Origin: Planctomycetaceae bacterium UBA2972
GTDB lineage: Bacteria > Planctomycetota > Planctomycetia > Pirellulales > Pirellulaceae
DNA: 24,813 bases
Assembly (NCBI GenBank): GCA_002348315.1
Contig: DEAW01000225.1
Location: 1-24,813 of the forward strand
Direction of reading: 5' to 3'
Below the pieces are notes generated by a model that saw only the letters and a list, made by a program, of their open reading frames with translations, had not been told where the DNA came from and did not search any database. The stretch's first letter is position 1; each line of letters starts with the position of its first letter. The position numbers and the translations under genes were made by a program. Positions 16,158 through 22,168 of the stretch are shown in pieces.

Positions 16158-17507
16158 ATGATGGATAAATCAAACAGACGACAATTTCTCCGTGGTGCTG
16201 CCGGTACGACGATGGCCCTGCCGTTTTTGGAAAGTGTCTCATTTGCGGGTGGGCGATTGCCAAAGCCTCAACAACGGATGGCGATTTATTACATTCCAAT
16301 GGGTGTGGTTCGCCGGGGCTTTTTTCCGGGTGAAGAGTCGTCCACGATCCCCAAGTTTGCTGGTTCGAATACCAAAGCATTTAGCCTGGAACGACCGGCG
16401 GGCGTTAAGAAGTTTGAGACGCTTACAGCATCACAACAGCCGCTGGAATCCCTAAAGCATAAAGTCAGTTTCATTTCCGGACTGGACCGCAGGTATAAGC
16501 AAGGAACAGACGTTCACGCTCAATGTGGCTCCTGCTTTTTAAGTAGTGCGACAATGGAGTCGGTAAACGAATCGGCCTATCCGCTAGATCGCACGTTTGA
16601 CCACATCGTCGCAGATTCAATCGGCAAACAAACTCCTTTCAGCACTCTGACGCTCAGCTGCAATAGCCATAAAGACAACAAAGAGTCCATCTATTTTGAC
16701 AACATTTCCTGGTACGGAACCAACCATGTCACACCGTCCATTCGTGACGTAAGGCAAGCCTATAGCCGACTGTTTGGCACTCGGAAACAGGGACAATTGC
16801 GGGACATCACCGATCTCGTACTGGAAGATGCCAGTGAATTACAGCGTTCCCTGAACAAACAGGATAAAGACAAATTCGAAGAATATTTTGACGGCATCCG
16901 TAGTTTGGAGCGACAAATTGAACGACTCGAGTCCATGCGGGAGGAAATATCCAAAGCAAAACCCGAGCTGCCTGTTGACTCATTACTGCCACGTGGTGAG
17001 TACATCCGAGCTATGGGCGACATCATGGTCGCGGCGTTACAAACCGGGCTCACCAATATTGCAACCCTGATGATTGGTCCGGAACGTTGGAATACTCCTT
17101 ACACATTCGAAACGTTGTTCGATCAACCGAAAAGTCATCACTTAATGACTCACAACCCGGTGAAGTTCATCAACGAATTGCTGGAAATCGACAAATTCTA
17201 CATGCAGCAATACGCTTACATTATGAATCGAATGGATTCGATTATAGAAGCGGACGGTTCAACATTACTCGACAACACACTCTTCACCTATGGATCGGGA
17301 CTTGGGGACGGCACAACACACCAGTACAACGATTTACCAATTTTAGTCGCTGGTGGAAGTCGACTGGGCGTAAAACAAGGCCAACACATCCATGTCCCTG
17401 ACAAAACGCCCCTTGCTAATCTTTTTCTTACACAAGCTCAAACCCTGGGCATGGAAGTGGATTCCTTTGCTGACAGCACTGGTACCATTTCCGACTTGAC
17501 TGCTTAG
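16158..17507 (+). CDS. Tat-exported DUF1552 protein
   Basis: DUF1552 family; nearly always encoded next to a DUF1592-type cytochrome in planctomycetes and some other bacteria. Biochemical role unknown. 449 aa. The N-terminus has a twin-arginine signal (SNRRQFLRGAAG, R7-R8) ending around VSFAGG, so export in folded form is expected, which fits a protein that binds a cofactor or metal or joins the cytochrome. Conserved-looking blocks are ISGLDRRYKQGTDVHAQCGS, DRTFDHIVADSIG, NISWYG and the C-terminal LFTYGSGLGDGTTHQYNDLP with GQHIHVP. Two consecutive ATGs (16158, 16161) are equally possible starts. It begins 3 bp after the cytochrome stop and is followed 19 bp later by an esterase gene. Confidence 0.93.
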   Translation: MMDKSNRRQFLRGAAGTTMALPFLESVSFAGGRLPKPQQRMAIYYIPMGVVRRGFFPGEESSTIPKFAGSNTKAFSLERPAGVKKFETLTASQQPLESLKHKVSFISGLDRRYKQGTDVHAQCGSCFLSSATMESVNESAYPLDRTFDHIVADSIGKQTPFSTLTLSCNSHKDNKESIYFDNISWYGTNHVTPSIRDVRQAYSRLFGTRKQGQLRDITDLVLEDASELQRSLNKQDKDKFEEYFDGIRSLERQIERLESMREEISKAKPELPVDSLLPRGEYIRAMGDIMVAALQTGLTNIATLMIGPERWNTPYTFETLFDQPKSHHLMTHNPVKFINELLEIDKFYMQQYAYIMNRMDSIIEADGSTLLDNTLFTYGSGLGDGTTHQYNDLPILVAGGSRLGVKQGQHIHVPDKTPLANLFLTQAQTLGMEVDSFADSTGTISDLTA

Positions 17508-17526
17508 CTCACAGAAGTATCTCAAC

Positions 17527-18825
17527 ATGACACAACACATCCGCTTTGTTTTCACGGCATTGCTGCTCTTCTCAACTGCCTCTTCAGCCAACGGCATTGA
17601 TGGTAAATATTACAGCGTCAATTATGAACCAACAGGCCGCGAGGGCGGTTTACAGATTGGAGTAACACACACGCTTTGGGTCCCCGACTCGGCCAAATCC
17701 ATTCGAGGGATCATCATACATCAACATGGCTGTGGCGTCGGAGCCTGCAAGTCGGGAGAAACGGCCGCGTATGATTTACACTGGCAGGCCCTCGCAGCCA
17801 AGTGGGATTGCGCGTTGCTTGGTCCCTCTTACCGTCAAGCCGCTGAACAAAGCTGCCGGCTTTGGTGCGATCCCCGCAATGGGTCTGCCGATGTGCTGAT
17901 CAACTCTTTAAAAAAGCTTGCTCAGGATTCCAGTCACCCCGAGATCGCAACGGTTCCGTGGTGCCTGTGGGGACATTCCGGCGGCGGTTTTTGGGCCAGC
18001 TTAATGCAAATGCAATATCCCAGGCGGATTGTGTCGATTTGGTTTCAATCCGGAACGGCATACGGTTATTGGAAAAAAGGAGAAACGCCTGCTCCCACCA
18101 TCCCTAAAGCTGCAATGCAAATACCGATGATGGCCAACCCCGGTGTGAAGGAACGAGATCACGAGCGATTTCATGTCGCCTGGGACTATAGTCTGGAGAT
18201 GTTTCAGGATTATCGCAATCAGGGAGCTCCGATTGCGTTTACTCCCGATCCTGCGACCGGACACGACACCGGTGATTCAAGGTATTTAGCGATACCGTTC
18301 TTTGATGTCACGCTTGAGATGCGGCTGCCAGACAAAGCCAGTCAGGAATTAAAACTAATTGACCAATCCAAGTCCTACCTGGCCAAACTAGAGTCATCCA
18401 CGATTAGCTCGGCAGCCCGGTTCCAGGGTGATCCCATGAAAGCCAATTGGCTTCCAAATGCCGAATACGCGAAAAAGTGGTCTGAGTTTGTCGAAACCGG
18501 AGCTGTGTCGGATCTGACCAGACCACCTTCACCAACGGAAGTGAATGCCAGGGTAACCGATGCGGGAACTCTTATTACCTGGAATGCCGACGCTGATTTT
18601 GAAAGCGGCATTCAACAATTTGTTGTTTTGAGAAATGGTAAAGAGATCGGCCGGGTACCATCCACGTTGCCGAAAAAAGCGTATCGCAATTTATTTCAGG
18701 GCAAGACGTACGGCGACACTCCGACTGCTGGATTCCCGAAGTTGCAGTTCACTGACAAAGCTCCGGTTGCAGATGCTAAATACCGTGTCATCACCATTAA
18801 CAGTGTTGGTTTGGAATCAAAGTAA
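17527..18825 (+). CDS. Secreted alpha/beta-hydrolase (esterase) with C-terminal FN3-like domain
   Basis: Predicted serine esterase acting in the periplasm or outside. 432 aa. Signal peptide 1-23 (SSANG). Oxyanion-type HQHGCGVG follows the first strand, and the nucleophile elbow is G-H-S151-G-G-G. Likely catalytic His is H246 in TGHDTGDS. Cysteines in GCGVGACKSG and SCRLWCDP suggest disulfides, consistent with secretion. Residues about 328-432 have the pattern of a fibronectin type III module (LITWNADADFESGIQQFVVL and KYRVITINSVGLES), often used for attachment or spacing in secreted hydrolases. It sits between the DUF1552 gene (19 bp) and the ABC-F gene (5 bp). Substrate unknown; an ester on a polysaccharide is one guess from context. 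It is not obviously a canonical acetyl-xylan or feruloyl esterase. Confidence 0.82.
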   Translation: MTQHIRFVFTALLLFSTASSANGIDGKYYSVNYEPTGREGGLQIGVTHTLWVPDSAKSIRGIIIHQHGCGVGACKSGETAAYDLHWQALAAKWDCALLGPSYRQAAEQSCRLWCDPRNGSADVLINSLKKLAQDSSHPEIATVPWCLWGHSGGGFWASLMQMQYPRRIVSIWFQSGTAYGYWKKGETPAPTIPKAAMQIPMMANPGVKERDHERFHVAWDYSLEMFQDYRNQGAPIAFTPDPATGHDTGDSRYLAIPFFDVTLEMRLPDKASQELKLIDQSKSYLAKLESSTISSAARFQGDPMKANWLPNAEYAKKWSEFVETGAVSDLTRPPSPTEVNARVTDAGTLITWNADADFESGIQQFVVLRNGKEIGRVPSTLPKKAYRNLFQGKTYGDTPTAGFPKLQFTDKAPVADAKYRVITINSVGLESK

Positions 18826-18830
18826 GCTGC

Positions 18831-20615
18831 ATGTCGATTGTCACTCTGGAAAATGTCAGTATTGGTTATCGCGGACCTTCACTCCTCAATCAGGCCAACT
18901 GCAGAATTGATGAAAACCAGCACATTGGTCTGTTAGGGCGTAATGGAGCAGGTAAGACGACTCTGATGCGGCTCATCATGGGTGTTGAGGAGCCTGACGA
19001 TGGCGCGGTTGTCGTTCATCCGGAAAAGCGAATTGGCTGGTTACCTCAGGATGTTCCTCTGGACATGTCCGGCACGGTTCGGGAAGTGATTCTCGAGGGG
19101 CTGTCTGGTAGTGTCTGGCAGAATTGGGAGAAAGAGCACAAGGCTGAGCAATTAGCGTCGCGGATGGAGTTGGATTTAGATGCGTGCTGTGATCAATTAT
19201 CCTCCGGCTGGAAACGCCGAGTGCTACTGGCTCGGGCCATCATATCCGAACCGGATTTGCTGTGTCTTGACGAGCCAACCAACCATCTGGACATTGAGTC
19301 GATTCAGTGGCTGGAGCGTTTTCTCGGCAACTGGAAAGGGTCGTTGCTGTTCGTAACCCACGACCGGGCATTCTTACGTAAAATTGCAAAACGCATTCTG
19401 GAAATCGACCGGGGGCGGATCTTTGACTGGACGTGTGACTATGACACTTTTCTGGTTCGCAAAGAGGAGGCACTTGCGGCTGAAGAGAAACAGAATGCGT
19501 TATTCGACAAGAAGCTTGCCGAAGAAGAGGCCTGGATTCGCCAGGGCATCAAAGCCCGACGCACTCGCAACGAAGGACGAGTGCGTGCGCTCGAGCAATT
19601 GCGATTGGAACGTAGTCAACGGCGGGAACATACAGGGAAGGCTAACATACAAATCCAGGAGGCTCAGAAGAGCGGACAACTGGTGGTAGAAGCAAAGAAT
19701 CTTTCATTCAGTTATGACGACCTTTCAATCGTCAAAGATTTCTCCACCATGATTATGCGTGGCGATCGTGTTGGAGTGTTAGGGCCTAACGGTGTCGGTA
19801 AAACCACCCTGATCAAACTCCTGCTTGGGCAGCTTTCCGCTCAGTCCGGCAGCATACGTCTGGGTACAAATATCGAACTGGCATACTTCGATCAACTCCG
19901 CGAGCAACTCGATCCCAAGCAGACCGTTCAGGAAAACGTTGGAGAAGGTGCGACCAAAATCAACATTAACGGGAATGCCAAGCATGTGCTTGGTTACCTG
20001 CAGGATTTTCTGTTTACGCCGGAACGAGCCAGAATGCAGGTGAAGTTTCTATCCGGAGGTGAAAGACATCGAATCCTACTGGCCAAGCTATTCGCCAAGC
20101 CCGCCAACGTCATCGTGCTTGATGAGCCGACGAATGACCTGGATACCGAGACGCTTGAATTGCTCGAGGAAAGATTGCTGGCCTTTGAGGGAACGGTGAT
20201 CGTTGTTAGTCATGATCGAGCATTCCTGAACAATGTTGTCACCAGTACGCTTGCCTTTGAAAATGGTAATTGCAAAGAGTATGACGGAGGCTATGACGAT
20301 TGGCTGCGGCAATCCAAAAACAGCACTGCTGCCGATTCACCAACAACTGGTAAGCCGACCGCTGCCAAGGCTAAGCCGGCACCTAAAGCAGACCAACCTC
20401 GCAAGCTTTCCTATAAGGAACAGCAGGAGCTGAATAAACTGCCTGAGTTGATAGACGCTTTGGAAACTCAGATTGGTGAGATCCACAGCCTCATGTCGGA
20501 TCCGGATTTTTACAAACAGCCTCCGGAGGAGATCAAACTTGCTAGTGATCAACTGGCTGAATTGGAAACTGACCTTGAGAAGTCGATGCTTCGCTGGGAA
20601 GAGCTGGACGGCTAA
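18831..20615 (+). CDS. uup: ABC-F ATPase, Uup-like
   Basis: Soluble ABC-F protein with two ATPase domains and no membrane part. The family acts on the ribosome, and Uup is linked to 50S assembly and translation and to precise excision of transposons in E. coli. 594 aa. Walker A1 GRNGAGKTT (36-44), signature LSSGW (123-127), Walker B1 LDEPTNHLD (E148). The inter-domain linker with GIKARRTRNEGRVRALEQLR is the Uup hallmark. Walker A2 GPNGVGKTT (318-326), LSGGE (407-411), LDEPTNDLD (E432). A Lys/Ala/Pro-rich spacer leads to the C-terminal coiled-coil domain (about 525-594, KLSYKEQQELNKLPELIDAL) that binds nucleic acid in Uup. It starts 5 bp after the esterase stop, so is probably co-transcribed with exported-protein genes, which is unexpected for a ribosome factor. 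Confidence 0.95.
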   Translation: MSIVTLENVSIGYRGPSLLNQANCRIDENQHIGLLGRNGAGKTTLMRLIMGVEEPDDGAVVVHPEKRIGWLPQDVPLDMSGTVREVILEGLSGSVWQNWEKEHKAEQLASRMELDLDACCDQLSSGWKRRVLLARAIISEPDLLCLDEPTNHLDIESIQWLERFLGNWKGSLLFVTHDRAFLRKIAKRILEIDRGRIFDWTCDYDTFLVRKEEALAAEEKQNALFDKKLAEEEAWIRQGIKARRTRNEGRVRALEQLRLERSQRREHTGKANIQIQEAQKSGQLVVEAKNLSFSYDDLSIVKDFSTMIMRGDRVGVLGPNGVGKTTLIKLLLGQLSAQSGSIRLGTNIELAYFDQLREQLDPKQTVQENVGEGATKININGNAKHVLGYLQDFLFTPERARMQVKFLSGGERHRILLAKLFAKPANVIVLDEPTNDLDTETLELLEERLLAFEGTVIVVSHDRAFLNNVVTSTLAFENGNCKEYDGGYDDWLRQSKNSTAADSPTTGKPTAAKAKPAPKADQPRKLSYKEQQELNKLPELIDALETQIGEIHSLMSDPDFYKQPPEEIKLASDQLAELETDLEKSMLRWEELDG

Positions 20616-20694
20616 ACAATTAGAAAATTGCGTTTCCCCCCCTCGCTGTGGTGGGTTTTGGCGTTCTGACATGGCAGGATAGCCATCTGCTATT

Positions 20695-20700
20695 TATAAT
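20695..20700 (+). promoter_or_regulatory. Probable -10 element of the DUF1501 gene
   Basis: A perfect TATAAT in the 143-bp gap after uup, 58 bp before the DUF1501 ATG. The best -35-like sequence (CTGACA, 20666-20671) is 23 bp away, too far, and the properly spaced hexamer is weak. So either an activator is needed or this is chance. Confidence 0.4.
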
Positions 20701-20711
20701 TGATGACGTTA

Positions 20712-20729
20712 GTTACCGATAATGGTAAT
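20712..20729 (+). promoter_or_regulatory. Dyad in the leader of the DUF1501 gene
   Basis: GTTACC (20712-20717) and GGTAAT (20724-20729) are inverted around GATAAT: five perfect pairs plus one G-T. The dyad lies just downstream of the TATAAT and upstream of the ribosome-binding site, where an operator or a 5'-leader stem-loop would act. Confidence 0.3.
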
Positions 20730-20744
20730 AGCTTTTACATCAAT

Positions 20745-20750
20745 GGAGGA
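20745..20750 (+). promoter_or_regulatory. Strong Shine-Dalgarno of the DUF1501 gene
   Basis: GGAGGA, 8 nt before ATG 20759. This is the best ribosome-binding site in the window. Several neighbours have weak ones or none, so it fixes the start and suggests strong translation. Confidence 0.75.
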
Positions 20751-20758
20751 ATTTCCTA

Positions 20759-22102
20759 ATGCTATCTATTTACGGCAAGAAGGCTCCTAAAGGGTCATTT
20801 TGTGATGGAATCAGTCGACGTGGCGTTTTAAAAATCGGCGCGTTGGGTGTTGGAGCGTTTGGCCTCAACATGGTTGATGTTTTGCGAGCGGAAGCTGCTA
20901 GCGGAACTTCGATGAAGCACAAATCTGTTATCAATGTCTTCCTTGGTGGTGGCCCGCCGCATCAGGACATGTGGGAAATTAAAACGGAAGCTCCGAAAGA
21001 GATTCGTGGTCCGTTTAAGCCGATCTCGACCAGCGTACCTGGTATCCAAATAGGTGAATGTTTCCCGAACATTGCCAACATCATGCATAAATCGACTGTC
21101 CTACGCGCTGTCGTTGGGTGTGAAGGCCGTCACGATTCCTTCCAGTGCATGACTGGTTTTCGCCATGCTCAAATGCGAGCGTTAGGTGGTCACCCGGCAT
21201 TAGGTAGTGTCTTGCACAAAGTTCAAGGGCCTGTTGATCCAAGTGTTCCTCCGTATATCGGCATGAAGACCGATGGTGTTTGGAGAAACCCCGGTACGCC
21301 CGGGTTCCTTGGCGCAGCGTACGCTCCGTTCATCCCGGATGGGCAGGGTCTGGCCGACATGAAATTACAGGGAATCACAACCGACCGTTTAGCAGACCGC
21401 AAGGCAGTCCTCCAAAGCTTTGATCGGTTGAAGGTCAGTGTGGATGCGACAGGACAACTCGAAGGTCTGGATTCCTACCAACAACAGGCATTCGATGTTT
21501 TAACATCCAGCAAGCTCGTAGATGCTTTGGACGTTTCCAAAGAAGACCCTGAAGTACGAGCAAAATATGGTACAGGCCAACCATTCAAATACAAGTATGA
21601 CGGTGCAGACACCAACAATGAACTCTTGTTGCAGGCCCGTCGTTTGGTGGAAGTCGGAGTTCGCTGTGTGACGTTAACCTACGGTCGCTGGGATAGCCAC
21701 GGTGACAACGAAGGTCTTGTTCGCCATCACGGAACACGCATCGACCAGGCTGTTGCAGCTTTAGTTAATGATCTCGAAGATCGTGGGATGCTGGACAATG
21801 TAACCGTCCTTGTCTGGGGTGAATTCGGGCGAACTCCAAGAATCAATCCTAATGGTGGTCGTGACCACTGGACTCAGGTTAGCTGTGCCTATATGGCCGG
21901 TGGTGGCATGAAGAACGGTCAGGCAATTGGCAGCACAAACCGTCTGGGCGAACATGCCCATAGCCGACCAGTCCACGTTCAGGAGATTTTTGCGACACTC
22001 TATCACAATCTTGGCATTGATACGAGTGCCACAACGGTTGTGGATCCCACCGGGCGTCCTCAGTACCTGACTCAAATGGATCCGATCGCTGAGCTAGTTT
22101 AA
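20759..22102 (+). CDS. Tat-exported DUF1501 protein
   Basis: DUF1501 family, a sulfatase/alkaline-phosphatase-like fold by family resemblance. It is abundant in planctomycetes, where it is paired with PSCyt1/DUF1549/DUF1553 proteins; activity unproven. 447 aa. The N-terminus has the usual CDGISRRGVLKIG twin-arginine motif (R20-R21) followed by a hydrophobic stretch and likely cleavage near LRAEA. Family blocks seen: NVFLGGGPPHQDMWEIK, GCEGRHDSFQCMTG, TLTYGRWDSHGDN and WGEFGRTPRINPNGGRDHW, holding the likely metal-binding His/Asp residues. The gene has its own good leader (TATAAT, dyad, GGAGGA) and appears richer in GGT, CGT and GTT codons than adjacent genes, in line with high expression (impression by eye, not counted). 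Its stop lies in a terminator-like hairpin. It precedes its presumed partner gene; the reverse order is more common. Confidence 0.94.
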   Translation: MLSIYGKKAPKGSFCDGISRRGVLKIGALGVGAFGLNMVDVLRAEAASGTSMKHKSVINVFLGGGPPHQDMWEIKTEAPKEIRGPFKPISTSVPGIQIGECFPNIANIMHKSTVLRAVVGCEGRHDSFQCMTGFRHAQMRALGGHPALGSVLHKVQGPVDPSVPPYIGMKTDGVWRNPGTPGFLGAAYAPFIPDGQGLADMKLQGITTDRLADRKAVLQSFDRLKVSVDATGQLEGLDSYQQQAFDVLTSSKLVDALDVSKEDPEVRAKYGTGQPFKYKYDGADTNNELLLQARRLVEVGVRCVTLTYGRWDSHGDNEGLVRHHGTRIDQAVAALVNDLEDRGMLDNVTVLVWGEFGRTPRINPNGGRDHWTQVSCAYMAGGGMKNGQAIGSTNRLGEHAHSRPVHVQEIFATLYHNLGIDTSATTVVDPTGRPQYLTQMDPIAELV

Positions 22103-22137
22103 CGACGGTCTGATATAGTAGATTAAGCGTCGTTTTT
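22101..22137 (+). terminator. Terminator-like hairpin at the end of the DUF1501 gene
   Basis: AACGACG (22101-22107) and CGTCGTT (22128-22134) form a perfect 7-bp stem around a 20-nt AT-rich loop, ending in TTTTT (22133-22137) and a pyrimidine-rich tail. It starts within the stop codon (22100-22102). The large loop and overlap of stem and T-run make it weaker than a textbook terminator. It may be partial, setting less expression of the next gene. Confidence 0.5.
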
Positions 22138-22168
22138 CTTCATTTCAGTCTCTTCCATTGTGTCGTCA

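Noticed and set aside
18831..20615. ABC-F gene as an antibiotic-resistance (ARE) ribosome-protection protein
   Set aside because: The linker (KARRTRNEGRVRALEQLR) and C-terminal coiled-coil domain are those of Uup, a housekeeping ABC-F, not of Vga/Msr/OptrA types.
20617..20630. Hairpin CAATT/AATTG directly after the uup stop
   Set aside because: Five mostly A-T pairs are too weak, and the following sequence is TTT then a C-run rather than a T-tract.
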